Shown piece after piece: positions 1 to 8,816 of a DNA stretch of 64,000 nt (position 1 is the stretch's first letter; every line of letters starts with the position of its first letter). The position numbers and the translations under genes are program-made. The DNA is from Calditrichota bacterium (GTDB taxonomy: Bacteria; Zhuqueibacterota; Zhuqueibacteria; Zhuqueibacterales; Geothermadaptataceae). The notes below the pieces were generated by a model. That model was not told the origin of the DNA. It was given only the letters and a program-made list of their open reading frames with translations, and did no database searches. The stretch spans positions 1 to 64,000 of the forward strand of contig QQUE01000006.1 of the NCBI GenBank assembly GCA_008501765.1. Direction: 5' to 3'.

Positions 1-92
1 ACATTGAAGTCTTCTATAATCGTGAAAGATTGCATTCTTCACTGGGTTATATGAGTCCTATTGAATTCGCAAAACAAAAAATCGCTGCATAA
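1..92 (+). CDS. IS3-group transposase, C-terminal end (partial)
   Basis: The reading frame from base 3 gives the last 29 residues of an IS3-family OrfB integrase-type transposase, ending in TAA at 90-92. It contains YNRERLHSSLGYMSP, the motif that follows the last catalytic Glu of the DDE domain. The rest of the gene lies left of the window, so whether the element is intact cannot be judged. The typical terminal repeat follows at 101-127. Confidence 0.85.
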   Translation, partial: IEVFYNRERLHSSLGYMSPIEFAKQKIAA

Positions 93-100
93 CTTAACTA

Positions 101-127
101 ATAGTCCGTTTTTCTATTGCAAGATCA
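101..127 (+). mobile_element. Right terminal inverted repeat of the IS3-group element
   Basis: Read on the minus strand from 127, the sequence begins TGATCTTGCAATAG, matching the TGATCTT ends of IS3-group elements. It lies just after the transposase stop, as expected for the right end. The element therefore ends at about 127. The flanking target duplication cannot be checked because the left end is outside the window. Confidence 0.7.
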
Positions 128-128
128 C

Positions 129-306
129 AGCAAAATTAAAACTAAGATTAATAGATAATTTTCCGTTAATTACGCAAATTTTACGATTAAATTATTAGAA
201 ATTCTGGCTCGCTTACTCCAAAAAAATATTCGTGTAAATTCGAGTGATTCTTAGTTTGGCTTTATTAAATAATAAGTTATCCTTGCGGAGTTATCTGGAT
301 AGCCAG
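129..306. repeat. Dispersed ~175-bp repeat, copy A
   Basis: This segment matches 17265-17437 almost throughout. Shared blocks include ATTAATAGATAATT, ATTCGTGTAAA, CGAGTGATT, TAGTTTGGCTTTAT and AGTTATCCTTGCGGAGTTAT. It starts about one base past the IS3 end. No credible reading frame runs through it. Bases 307-422 beyond it are AT-rich, with nothing I can assign. Confidence 0.8.
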
Positions 307-422
307 CAGTGCTTTCCGGTAAATATTTTATTATATTGTGTGAGTATTCTATTTTGCACAAGGTATTAACTGCTATAATCAAAAGATTTTAGTCGGCAGA
401 ATGATTTTTCATTCAAATATTT

Positions 423-797
423 CTACTCTTGTTGAAATGGCAAAATTGTCGTTAATGAAAATGTTCCCGGTTTTCCACGGTCGTTCCAGGATATTTTCAC
501 GGTGATTTTATTTAAACTTGTGCCAACCGGCCATTTGGTTTTAGTGATTTGGTAGTGAAAAGAATCAATATTACCTTCGGTGGCAGCAGAAAAATTGGGT
601 AATTTGGCAAAGGTATTTAATTCTACCTCAGCCATAATTTTTTCAGCAAGTTGCCGTGCGGGAGCAAGTGTATACTCACGGTATTGCAGCGCATGCAGCG
701 TGGTTTTGAGCGCCTGCAAAGCAGCAATAATTCCAATGGATAAAATGAGAATCGAAAAAAGTGCTTCAAGCAAGACATAACCGTTTTCGTTACGCAT
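423..797 (-). CDS. gspI: Type II secretion minor pseudopilin, GspI-like
   Basis: This is a probable minor pseudopilin of the T2SS pseudopilus in the inner membrane and periplasm. Starting at the ATG ending at 797 gives a short leader, MRNENG, then the prepilin peptidase site and the hydrophobic stretch YVLLEALFSILILSIG with Glu at position 5 of the mature protein. A start at 836 would add 13 hydrophilic residues, an unusually long leader. At about 124 residues it fits GspI in size, and it follows gspH as GspI usually does. Unlike the other operon joints, it is separated from gspH by 194 bp containing repeat-like sequence. The family assignment rests on size and order, so a generic prepilin remains possible. 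Confidence 0.65.
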   Translation of the reverse strand: MRNENGYVLLEALFSILILSIGIIAALQALKTTLHALQYREYTLAPARQLAEKIMAEVELNTFAKLPNFSAATEGNIDSFHYQITKTKWPVGTSLNKITVKISWNDRGKPGTFSLTTILPFQQE

Positions 798-991
798 AAT
801 TTTAATTTTTTTGTTAGTGTCCGGCCGAAAACTCATCAGTTCGTTTTAATTCCAACTCACGTTAGTCAGCTTGTTCATCAGTCACCGATAAGCACAGATT
901 TTTCCAGATTGAACGTTGGGCTTTTGTACAGAAAGAATCCGTGTTTGATCTGTGGCTGAAAATTGGCTAAAAAAAATAGACTTTTCAGGCA

Positions 992-1477
992 CTAATTGTT
1001 TTTATTTACTGAATTTGTTACCACAATTCTTGCATCAATTATATTCACTTCACACAGGATACCTGAGCTTGTGTTCAGCGCGAGTTTACCGTCTGGATAG
1101 CGCCCATCCGGGCTCCATTCCAAAGAATAGTCAACCGGATTTAATGTGCTGCCTTTCGCCAAATAGTGCCTCGATTCCGTGTGCCAGTTTGGTTCAACGG
1201 ATACAATTGGTCGATGGTCATAAATTTCCACAAGCTGACGTTCAACAAAAAATCCTTTTCCATCCGGCCAGACTTTAAAACGCCACGGCACACCGGAGAG
1301 CACCGCGCGCCGATTTATCATATAAAGTTGATCCACAATTTCTTGTGTTTCAGTTTTTAATACCAGACTGGAATAAGTTCTTTTCAGGTGCGGCACGGCC
1401 ATGGTCACGATCAATCCAAGAATGAGAACGACAATGCATAATTCCAACAAAGTAATCCCTTTCTCGGCGTCATTCAT
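992..1477 (-). CDS. gspH: Type II secretion minor pseudopilin, GspH-like
   Basis: The start is placed at the ATG ending at 1477, which gives the leader MNDAEKG followed by ITLLELCIVVLILGLIV. This is a type IV prepilin cleavage site with Glu5 and one transmembrane helix. The open frame runs further upstream, but only inside gspG in another frame. The gene overlaps the end of gspG by 8 bp, consistent with translational coupling. The mature protein is about 155 residues and ends in beta-rich sequence, as expected for the GspH/FimT fold. GspH is known as a minor pseudopilin of the growing pseudopilus. Assignment is by leader, size and operon order. Confidence 0.7.
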   Translation of the reverse strand: MNDAEKGITLLELCIVVLILGLIVTMAVPHLKRTYSSLVLKTETQEIVDQLYMINRRAVLSGVPWRFKVWPDGKGFFVERQLVEIYDHRPIVSVEPNWHTESRHYLAKGSTLNPVDYSLEWSPDGRYPDGKLALNTSSGILCEVNIIDARIVVTNSVNKNN

Positions 1478-1919
1478 TAAATTCTTCGTTTTGCCAGTTG
1501 CAGACATCATCCTCGCCTCCGGGTTGTCTGTCGCTTCCTTTCGAAAACAGGTCGTAGGACTCCGGATTATGTTCTCCCGGTGAAATATAAACATAACTCT
1601 CATTCCAGGGATCTTTGGTTGCGCTGCCCTTTTTGAGATAAGGGCCGTTCCACGCCAATGGCAATGGTGGAACATCCGGTTTTTGGTGTAGTGCAGATAG
1701 TCCTTGTTCGGAGGAGGGGTAGGCGCCATTATCCATATAATATAATTCTAGCGCTGTGGCAATGTTGGCGTTAATATCCGCATTGGCTGCCGCTTGCCGG
1801 GCCTGTTCCGTGCGTCCTGAAAATTGCGGCACAACCAGTGCAACTAAAACACCCATTATTATAACGACCAGCATAATTTCTATCAGGGTGAGGCCTTTTT
1901 CATCTTGTTTTAATTTCAT
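1470..1919 (-). CDS. gspG: Type II secretion major pseudopilin GspG
   Basis: This is the main structural subunit of the T2SS pseudopilus. The leader MKLKQDEKG is followed by the cleaved site LTLIEIMLVVIIMGVLVALVV. The globular part has the GspG signatures DNGAYPSSEQGL, NGPYLKK, DPWN and a C-terminal SKGSDRQPGGEDDVCNW. In GspG the last region forms the calcium-binding loop. Length is 149 residues, normal for the family. The start overlaps the stop of the prepilin peptidase gene by 4 bp (ATGA), so translation is probably coupled. Confidence 0.9.
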   Translation of the reverse strand: MKLKQDEKGLTLIEIMLVVIIMGVLVALVVPQFSGRTEQARQAAANADINANIATALELYYMDNGAYPSSEQGLSALHQKPDVPPLPLAWNGPYLKKGSATKDPWNESYVYISPGEHNPESYDLFSKGSDRQPGGEDDVCNWQNEEFNE

Positions 1920-2704
1920 AAAAATACATCTCCAAGTCGTGCGTAATAATAAATGAGAATATCTTCACCGTAAATGAGGCTGGCAACTGCACCGAGAGCC
2001 ATGAACGGACCAAAAGGCAGTTCGCGATAAGTGCGAAATTCGGGCTCAAGCACCAGCTTGACAAAACCGAAAATAATTCCGGTGGAAAGAGCGAGTAAAA
2101 GGGCCAAAAATCCCTGTTCCAGCCCGAGAAATGCGCCAATCATCGCTGCGAGTTTAATATCACCTCCACCCATTGCGTTATCTTTGCGAAAGAGAATTTT
2201 CCCGACAGCGCCGCCTAAATAGAGAAATCCTCCGCAAAAAATCAGTCCGAGCACCGGATATAAAAGAGTGTGCTGGAATGAAAAAACACCTATAACCAAT
2301 CCCAAGATCATTCCGCTATATGTAATTTTATTTGGAATTATCCGGTGTTGCAAATCAGTGAGTACACTGATCAATAGCAGGGATAAAAATATATTGGCTA
2401 CGATAAATCCTTCCAGTTCGCCAGTGAGCCGGTAAAGAAAGACAAAGAAAAATCCCGTGACCAGTTCAATGATCGGGTATGTCCATGGAATTGGCTTTGT
2501 GCAACATGCGCTTTTTCCCTGCAAAAATAGAAAACTCAGCAAGGGAATTTTATTTTTCCACGGAATCTGTCTTGCACAAAAATCACATTTTGAAAAATCG
2601 AAAACAACAGGATTACCACGCGGCAACCGATACGCACAAAGCCCGATAAAACTTCCTGTAAAAGTTCCTGCGATAAAACAAATCACAAATTCCATGGATT
2701 TCAT
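1916..2704 (-). CDS. gspO: Prepilin peptidase / N-methyltransferase (PilD/GspO type)
   Basis: This inner-membrane aspartic peptidase should cleave and N-methylate the pseudopilins encoded just downstream. The N-terminal part has the two-pair cysteine motif (CDFCARQIPW and CC further on) and the typical SFIGLCAYRLPRG start. The two catalytic aspartates lie in LTDLQHRIIPN and GGGDIKL. Length is 262 residues with about seven or eight membrane segments, normal for PilD. It lies inside the operon 8 bp after gspF and overlaps gspG by 4 bp. An alternative start at the fourth codon (Met4) would change little. Confidence 0.92.
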   Translation of the reverse strand: MKSMEFVICFIAGTFTGSFIGLCAYRLPRGNPVVFDFSKCDFCARQIPWKNKIPLLSFLFLQGKSACCTKPIPWTYPIIELVTGFFFVFLYRLTGELEGFIVANIFLSLLLISVLTDLQHRIIPNKITYSGMILGLVIGVFSFQHTLLYPVLGLIFCGGFLYLGGAVGKILFRKDNAMGGGDIKLAAMIGAFLGLEQGFLALLLALSTGIIFGFVKLVLEPEFRTYRELPFGPFMALGAVASLIYGEDILIYYYARLGDVFL

Positions 2705-2712
2705 TTTCCTTT

Positions 2713-3927
2713 TTATTGCACCATAAAATCCATCTGAAAGATTGGCATCATCATCGCGAAAACGATGAAACCGACGATCGCGCCGACAACGACAATCATG
2801 ACGGGCTCAAGCAGGCTGGTAAACATGGCTACCTGTCTTTCAACCTCTTTCTCACTTGTATTTGCGATTCTGCCAAGAACCGTTTCAAGCTGATTTGTAT
2901 CTTCGGCAATCCTGATCATTTGACTTAAAAGGGGTGGGAAAAAACGGTTCTTTCCCAAGCTGGTGCCAATTTTTTCACCGTTTTCAATGGCTTTTGCTGT
3001 AACAGACAACTCGGAACGCACAACAACATTTTTACAGGCAGCAATAACGACTTTAAAGGCATTTTGGATCGGAACACCGTGTTTGACCAAAGCACTCAAT
3101 ATCCGGGCGAATTGTGCAATTTCTCCCTGGATAACCAGGGAACCGAGGTAGGGGAGAGCCAGTTGTGCTTTGTGAATTTTTTTTACAAATGCCGATTGTT
3201 TTTTAGCTGAATTGCAGGCGTAGATTCCACCTGCAACAAGCATTAAAAGCAGTCCCCAATAATTTGCGAACAGGTCTGAAATCGAAATAAGAATTCTTGT
3301 CGCTAATGGAAGTGTCTGGCCAATTTCGTTAAACATGCTGACGATGCGCGGTACAACAAAAGTCAGTAACAATGTAATCGTGATAAAACCCATTCCTAAC
3401 ATAAAAACCGGATAAGCCATAGCTGCCCGAATTTGTTTTCTAATCCCATCCTCTTTTTCCAGGGTATCAGCAAGATGATCGAGAACGAGGGCCAGCATAC
3501 CTCCGGTTTCACCGGCACGGATCATGTTGATATAAAATTCTGAAAATACATCCGGCATTTTAGCGCAGGCTTCCGAAAATCTGTAGCCTTCGTGGAGTTG
3601 CCGGATTAATTTAGTTAGCGTATCCGTCAGCATACTGCCTTGCATTTGTCTCGCTACAAATTGAATGGCTGTGTGCAATGTAACACCAGCATCCAACATG
3701 CTTGCCAGTTGCCGGGTAAATAATACAAACGTCGTTCGCTGATTTTTTTTGAAAAAGGATTTAAAAGTATGACGCTGGCTGCTTTTCTGTTTGTCCTGCA
3801 GAATCGAAAGAGGGAACAAGCCCATTTCGCTTAATTTGGCTGTGATTGAGCTCAAACTTTCTGCCTGCATTTCACCACTGACAATCTCCTCAGGGGATGC
3901 TTTTGCTGTATATTTAAACAAAGGCAT
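2713..3927 (-). CDS. gspF: Type II secretion inner-membrane platform protein GspF
   Basis: GspF is the polytopic platform protein that contacts the ATPase GspE. The 404 residues contain two T2SSF repeats, at about 65-190 and 270-395. The first carries FTRQLASMLDAGV and ETGGMLALVLDHLA; the second carries ARILSALVKHGVPI and SLLEPVMIVVVGAIVGF. Membrane helices sit at about 170-190, 220-240 and the C-terminus. The gene starts directly after the gspE stop with no gap, so the two are surely co-translated. PilC of type IV pili has the same architecture; the GspG/H/I genes downstream favour T2SS. Confidence 0.9.
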   Translation of the reverse strand: MPLFKYTAKASPEEIVSGEMQAESLSSITAKLSEMGLFPLSILQDKQKSSQRHTFKSFFKKNQRTTFVLFTRQLASMLDAGVTLHTAIQFVARQMQGSMLTDTLTKLIRQLHEGYRFSEACAKMPDVFSEFYINMIRAGETGGMLALVLDHLADTLEKEDGIRKQIRAAMAYPVFMLGMGFITITLLLTFVVPRIVSMFNEIGQTLPLATRILISISDLFANYWGLLLMLVAGGIYACNSAKKQSAFVKKIHKAQLALPYLGSLVIQGEIAQFARILSALVKHGVPIQNAFKVVIAACKNVVVRSELSVTAKAIENGEKIGTSLGKNRFFPPLLSQMIRIAEDTNQLETVLGRIANTSEKEVERQVAMFTSLLEPVMIVVVGAIVGFIVFAMMMPIFQMDFMVQ

Positions 3928-5964
3928 TTAAATTTCCCCGACTTCCTGTGTTACTTTTAAAACCTCATCCAATGTCGTTATCCCGCTCTTTATTTTTTCT
4001 ATCCCATCTTGCCTGAGAGAAACCATGCCTTTGCGAATGGCTAGCTCACGCAGTTGAGCTGAAGACGATTTTATAATAATATGCTCACGTATTTCATCAT
4101 CCACCAAAAGAAATTCATAGATTGCCGTCCGGCCCCAATATCCCGTATTATGACAATATTTACAGCCGTGCCCTCGATACAGGGGGGTGTCATCAGGCAC
4201 AATTGTTTGTCCAAGTGCAAGCTTCCCATTTTGTGTATTTTCAGCCGTTTTACAATGGGGACAAATTTTCCTCACTAAACGCTGTGCAATGATACATTCT
4301 ATAGATGAAGCGAGTAAATAAGGCTCGATCCCCATATTGGTTAGCCGGGCAATAGCGCTCGGAGCATCGTTTGTGTGCAGTGTGCTGAAAACCAGGTGCC
4401 CAGTCATGGCAACCTGGATTGTCACCTCGGCCGTTTCCTGATCTCTTATTTCACCCAAAAGCATGATGTCGGGATCATGCCTTAACATCGAGCGCAAACC
4501 CTGGGCAAATGAAAGGCCGATCTTTGGGTTGACCTGGATTTGTGTGATTCCCGACAATTGATATTCGATTGGGTCTTCAACGGTGATTATTTTTCTATCA
4601 GAATCGTTGAGCTTGTTGAGGCATGAATACAAAGTTGTGGTTTTTCCGCTACCGGTCGGACCGGTTACCAGGATGATGCCATGCGGTTTTTTCAGAATTT
4701 TTGAAATTATATTGAGGTCTCTTTGAAAAAGACCAAGCCTTGAAATTTCCAGTTCGATTTCATTGCTGTTTAAAATACGTAAATTTACGGATTCACCGAA
4801 GGGTGTTGGCAGCGTGGAAATCCGTATATCCAATGCGCGTTGTCCTGCTTTCACTTTTATTCGGCCATCCTGTGGCAATCTTTGTTCGGCAATATTCAGA
4901 TTGGCCATAATTTTGATGCGGGATACAATCGATTGGTGCAAATGTTGTAATGATGACGGCACGGGAATTTCATAGAGAATTCCGTCCACCCGGTGCCTGA
5001 TTCTTAATATTTTTTCGAAAGGTTCGATGTGGATATCTGTCGCACGCGACCGCAGTGATTCCAAAAAAAGTTCATTTACAAAGCGAATGATGCTGGCATT
5101 TTCACTCTCTTCATCCAGGTCGGTCGTGAGATGTGCATTTAAATCGACGTATGTTTCATCGCCTTTCCCCCCCAAAATTTGCCCAACTGTTTCAGCGCCG
5201 ACGCCATAAATTATTCGCAACCATTCTTCAATTTTTTTTGGATCAGCTTTTAACGGCTCAACTTCAGCATCCAAAACCCAGCGAATTTCATCGAGAAGCG
5301 TGATATCTTCGGGATCCTCGATTGCTATTTGTATCTGATTTTCAAAATGACCCAGTGGCACGATTTTATAGCGACAGGCATAAGAAACCGGGATTAACGA
5401 TTTGACTTGATCGGAAGAAAGCGAGGTATCGATGTCCGTAGTTTCAGGAAAAGTTTCTTTCTTTGAAAGACTTTTAGTCGGCGATTTCTCCTCCTTCTGG
5501 CTTCCATTTGTCTTTGGCGGCGCAGTGGATGCAGCGCCATTTGTGGATTCCGGACCGGCCAGTTCTCTGGTTTTATCCGGGATTGCACGTAATTTTTTGC
5601 CGTTTATTCCCGCAGAACCGGAAGTGCTAAATGATGGCTCAACCTCCATAATATCAAAATAAATTGATCCTGTTGGTTGGCTCAGTGGGAGTAACTTTTT
5701 ATTTTGCAGCTTTTGGTCTGCCTCTGAATTGGATGGATTCCCGGGATGTTGTTTTTGGGATGGGGCTGAACCGTTTTGATGATTATTATCTTCTTGTATA
5801 TCCCCGGTTTGGATTTTCCCGGATTTATTATTGCGATGGGCCGATTGTTCCTCTTCATACAACTTAATGTCGATCACGGTGTTCACTTTCTTGTTATTGA
5901 ACAGTCGAATTTCTTCAGGAACCAGGAGTAAAGATTTATTATTAAAGTAGTCGCGATTATACAT
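3928..5964 (-). CDS. gspE: Type II secretion ATPase GspE, with long N-terminal extension
   Basis: This is the cytoplasmic AAA-like ATPase that drives pseudopilus assembly. Residues about 190-255 match the GspE/MshE N-terminal domain (KIVPLGHFENQIQIAIEDPED). The ATPase core has Walker A GPTGSGKTTTLYS near residue 435, the Asp box TVEDPIEYQL, Walker B MLLGEIRDQETA and the His box TGHLVFSTLHTND. A zinc-binding pair (CPHC and CKYC) lies at about 566-603. The 678 residues exceed a typical GspE of about 500-570, because residues 1-190 form a hydrophilic region rich in Asn, Gln, Ser and Lys. This is the first gene of the operon, and its promoter must lie in 5965-6269. Confidence 0.9.
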   Translation of the reverse strand: MYNRDYFNNKSLLLVPEEIRLFNNKKVNTVIDIKLYEEEQSAHRNNKSGKIQTGDIQEDNNHQNGSAPSQKQHPGNPSNSEADQKLQNKKLLPLSQPTGSIYFDIMEVEPSFSTSGSAGINGKKLRAIPDKTRELAGPESTNGAASTAPPKTNGSQKEEKSPTKSLSKKETFPETTDIDTSLSSDQVKSLIPVSYACRYKIVPLGHFENQIQIAIEDPEDITLLDEIRWVLDAEVEPLKADPKKIEEWLRIIYGVGAETVGQILGGKGDETYVDLNAHLTTDLDEESENASIIRFVNELFLESLRSRATDIHIEPFEKILRIRHRVDGILYEIPVPSSLQHLHQSIVSRIKIMANLNIAEQRLPQDGRIKVKAGQRALDIRISTLPTPFGESVNLRILNSNEIELEISRLGLFQRDLNIISKILKKPHGIILVTGPTGSGKTTTLYSCLNKLNDSDRKIITVEDPIEYQLSGITQIQVNPKIGLSFAQGLRSMLRHDPDIMLLGEIRDQETAEVTIQVAMTGHLVFSTLHTNDAPSAIARLTNMGIEPYLLASSIECIIAQRLVRKICPHCKTAENTQNGKLALGQTIVPDDTPLYRGHGCKYCHNTGYWGRTAIYEFLLVDDEIREHIIIKSSSAQLRELAIRKGMVSLRQDGIEKIKSGITTLDEVLKVTQEVGEI

Positions 5965-6269
5965 ATTTTTGGTAAGATTCTGACATATTAAGTATACTCC
6001 GTTTAATTTGCATCCGCAAAATTAAAAAACGTTAAGGTTGGGAAGGGGAGGGTAGTTATTTCTTGATTTTCAGAAGGAGTCTGTTTAAATAGAAAGGAAT
6101 AATAGAGATTACAGAATAGTATAGTTAAAAATTATCTTATTGTGATTGCTGCACTTACACAGGATACTGGTGCATCTTTTATACTAAATCGATAATGCAC
6201 TATTTGAGAAAATATGGTTAGTACAAAAATCCCGAATATTTCTGATCACGTCTCCACAATGCGAATTTT
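5965..6269. other. Intergenic gap between gspE and the lone receiver gene
   Basis: These 305 bp carry no credible reading frame. The stretch must include the gspE promoter and the 3' end of the receiver-gene transcript, since both genes run leftward. I see no convincing -35/-10 pair, terminator hairpin or repeat. Confidence 0.5.
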
Positions 6270-6668
6270 TTAATGAACTTCAGGTTGCAACCATTGCTGC
6301 GCTGACATGCATTTCTCAACGATTGTTTTTAGTTTCGATATATAAAATGGTTTTTCAAGAAAATATAAATGACCATTTCCTATTTTTGTGATCGAAATAT
6401 TTTCATCCAAATTTCCTGACATTAGAATAATGCGTGTATTTTTATTTACATCTAATATTTGATTTGCTAATTCCAGGCCGTTAACTTCCGGCATGATGAT
6501 ATCGGTGAGAACGAGATCGATTTCATCCTTATTGTTCGCGAAAATTTGTATAGCTTGTTGTGCGTTTGTGGCTGATAAAACATGGTAACCGAGCAATTTT
6601 AATTGCAGAGAAACTAAATCACGTACTATTTTTTCATCATCAACAACAAGGATGTAGTGTTTTTTCAT
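6270..6668 (-). CDS. Single-domain response regulator (receiver only)
   Basis: This 132-residue protein is a stand-alone CheY-like receiver domain. The acidic pair is at Asp10-Asp11, the phosphoacceptor Asp56 sits in LVLTDIIMPEVNG, the Thr/Ser switch lies in RIILMSGN and the conserved Lys in FLEKPF. There is no output domain, so it probably relays phosphate or acts by protein contact. It is an orphan: the nearest regulator gene is divergent at 7029. Receivers of this kind often pair with PAS-containing kinases, and the window has two such kinases more than 19 kb away. Partnership is unknown. Confidence 0.88.
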   Translation of the reverse strand: MKKHYILVVDDEKIVRDLVSLQLKLLGYHVLSATNAQQAIQIFANNKDEIDLVLTDIIMPEVNGLELANQILDVNKNTRIILMSGNLDENISITKIGNGHLYFLEKPFYISKLKTIVEKCMSAQQWLQPEVH

Positions 6669-7028
6669 GATTGGGCTTCCAGTTTATTAATAATTTCTCA
6701 AGTTATTTTTTATACATAAAATTGTTGAATATCAAAGCACCCCGAATAAAACGTGTGCGCAGGTTTAGTAGCGATGGTCTGTAACAGGGTGGAGAATTTC
6801 CAGGCAGTCGATACGTGTTGTCTAAAATAGATTTTACCCGGGATGCTTTTCAGAAAGCACATTTGTTTGAAGATTTAAAACCTGAATTATGTTAATTCAA
6901 TTTTATGCAAAACCTCGGGAAATCATAATTAATTAGTATTAATTCACGTTAAAATTATTTAACCGTGAATTTGTTTTTTCTAATGATCATTTCTGTCTGA
7001 TGATTCATTTGTAAACCTGGTGCCTATC
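6669..7028. other. Divergent intergenic region between two response-regulator genes
   Basis: About 350 bp separate two divergent regulator genes, so both promoters must lie here. The right half is strongly AT-rich. I see no perfect operator palindrome, terminator or repeat shared with other parts of the window. Confidence 0.45.
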
Positions 7029-7709
7029 ATGAAAACCCTCATTGTTGAAGATGAAACACGCGTGGTCAGTTTTTTAAAAAAAGGACTTAAAAATGCGAAC
7101 TATGAAGTTTTCGTTGCTGAAGATGCTGATTCGGCCGAGAAACTGGTAGCTGAAAATGAGTTCGGATTTATCCTCCTCGATTGGATGTTGCCCGGCAGAA
7201 GCGGATTGGAAATTTGTCAAAGTTGGCGTCAACAAGGTATTGAAGTACCAATAATTGTTTTAACAGCACGAGATACGACCAAAGATATAGTTACAGCCCT
7301 GGATAGTGGGGCCGATGATTATATTGTCAAACCTTTTTCTTTTTCCGAACTCCTGGCGCGAATGCGTGCTCTCCAACGACGATTTTCTGATAAATCTATT
7401 CATAAAGAGCTCAAAATAGAGGATCTTACTTTAAATGTGCAGCGCCGGGAAGCGAAGCGGGGTGATACAATTATATACCTTTCTACAAGAGAATTTTCAC
7501 TGCTTGAATATTTAATGCAGAATACGGGAAACGTAATTTCAAAAGCAAAAATTTCTGAACATGTCTGGGGATTTACATTTGAAACCCGAACCAATCTTAT
7601 CGAGGTGTACATAAATCATTTGCGTAAAAAGCTGGATTGCGGATCAAAAACCCCGCTGATCCACACTATAAAAGGCGCCGGTTACGTAATGAAGAATTTT
7701 AATCTCTGA
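7029..7709 (+). CDS. OmpR/PhoB-family response regulator
   Basis: This is a DNA-binding response regulator. The receiver domain occupies residues 1-115, with acidic pocket VEDE, phosphoacceptor Asp in FILLDWMLPGRSG, switch VLTARD and Lys in IVKPF. The C-terminal winged helix (about 130-225) carries STREFSLLEYLM and HTIKGAGYVM, typical of the OmpR type. A GTG at 7020 would add three residues; I prefer the ATG at 7029, which yields the usual MKTLIVEDE start. The porin gene begins 6 bp after its stop, and a sensor kinase lies at 9630. It probably regulates this cluster. Confidence 0.9.
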   Translation: MKTLIVEDETRVVSFLKKGLKNANYEVFVAEDADSAEKLVAENEFGFILLDWMLPGRSGLEICQSWRQQGIEVPIIVLTARDTTKDIVTALDSGADDYIVKPFSFSELLARMRALQRRFSDKSIHKELKIEDLTLNVQRREAKRGDTIIYLSTREFSLLEYLMQNTGNVISKAKISEHVWGFTFETRTNLIEVYINHLRKKLDCGSKTPLIHTIKGAGYVMKNFNL

Positions 7710-7715
7710 TGAAAC

Positions 7716-8774
7716 ATGAAATTTAAAATAATCTGTGTATTTTTCGTCTTCGTGGAAATTTGTATCGGGCAAGAATTCATTGGCCCGCATGGTTATTTAA
7801 CATTTGAAGCCGAAATCAGCAATAAAGATTCACTTTCCGAGCTGGGGACATTTGATCTGCATCATTTCAATATCATGGGCAATTATTTGCTCAATCCCCG
7901 GGCACGCGTCTTCGGGGAAATTGAGTGGGAGCACGGCACCGATTTACCAAGTGAAGAGAATCTTGGAATGTATGACTCTGAAAATTCATCGGGCTCCCTT
8001 CGCCTGGAAAGGGCCTGGTTTGAATATGCTCTTTCGCCAAAATTGAAATTCCGATTTGGCAAATATTTAACGCCTTATGGCATTTATAACGAAATACACG
8101 ATGCAGCACCGGCCTTTGATACTTCCGTGCTTCCCTATTCCATTTATGGGAAACACCGCAATTTATTAGGACAAGTGCAACGATTTTATTCAAAATTTTC
8201 ACTTGGGATAGTTGCGCTGGGGCGAATCGAAAAAAATATCTATTCTATTGAATATAAGGTGTTTATATCCAATGGTCGTGGAACCAATTCGTTTGAAAAT
8301 GATGATAACAAGGATAAGGGGCTTGGCTCACGTTTATTATTCGAACTGCCCTCCCGGGGATTAAAATTCGGTTATTCTGTTTACACGGATAAAAATGGGC
8401 GTGTTTTTCATAGCCGGCAGACTTCACACTCATTTGATTTACGATTTGAAAAGAAGCGTTGGCGGTTAACTGGTGAATTCGCTCATTCCCGTCTGGGGAA
8501 AGTCGAGAAGACGGCTTATCTGCAGATTGCAAATGCGGCTTATGGCGAGCTTGCTTATTTACTTTTAAAACGACAGACAGTTTTAATCCGCTATGATGTT
8601 TTCGACCCGGACCGCAAATTGAAAAATGATCGAGTCCGCGACATCACAATTGCAACCAATTATCAAATTATCAAAAGATCGCTTATTAAAGCGGAAGTCC
8701 ATTTCTGGCATGATAATTATTCCCAACGGCAAAACTATGTTCAAGCGATAGCTTCGCTTGCTGTTGTTTTTTAA
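7716..8774 (+). CDS. Outer-membrane porin-like beta-barrel protein
   Basis: The 352-residue protein has a signal peptide (MKFKIICVFFVFVEICIGQ, cleavage near 19). The mature sequence alternates polar and hydrophobic residues and ends in Val-Val-Phe, as outer-membrane barrels do. The pattern ARVFGEIEWEHG, RLERAWFEYALSPKLKFRFGKYLTPYG and the terminal strand resemble phosphate-selective porins of the OprO/OprP type. Substrate is not provable from sequence. It sits 6 bp after the response regulator gene and 42 bp before a small phosphate-binding-like protein. That context suggests uptake or sensing of an anion. Confidence 0.72.
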   Translation: MKFKIICVFFVFVEICIGQEFIGPHGYLTFEAEISNKDSLSELGTFDLHHFNIMGNYLLNPRARVFGEIEWEHGTDLPSEENLGMYDSENSSGSLRLERAWFEYALSPKLKFRFGKYLTPYGIYNEIHDAAPAFDTSVLPYSIYGKHRNLLGQVQRFYSKFSLGIVALGRIEKNIYSIEYKVFISNGRGTNSFENDDNKDKGLGSRLLFELPSRGLKFGYSVYTDKNGRVFHSRQTSHSFDLRFEKKRWRLTGEFAHSRLGKVEKTAYLQIANAAYGELAYLLLKRQTVLIRYDVFDPDRKLKNDRVRDITIATNYQIIKRSLIKAEVHFWHDNYSQRQNYVQAIASLAVVF

Positions 8775-8816
8775 AAGTTCAAACAGGATGACAACAAAAA
8801 TACAAGAGTAATATTT

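Noticed and set aside
423-5964. Type IV pilus assembly genes instead of T2SS
   Set aside because: The ATPase and platform protein alone would fit PilB and PilC. The GspG calcium-loop signature and the G-H-I order of pseudopilin genes favour type II secretion.
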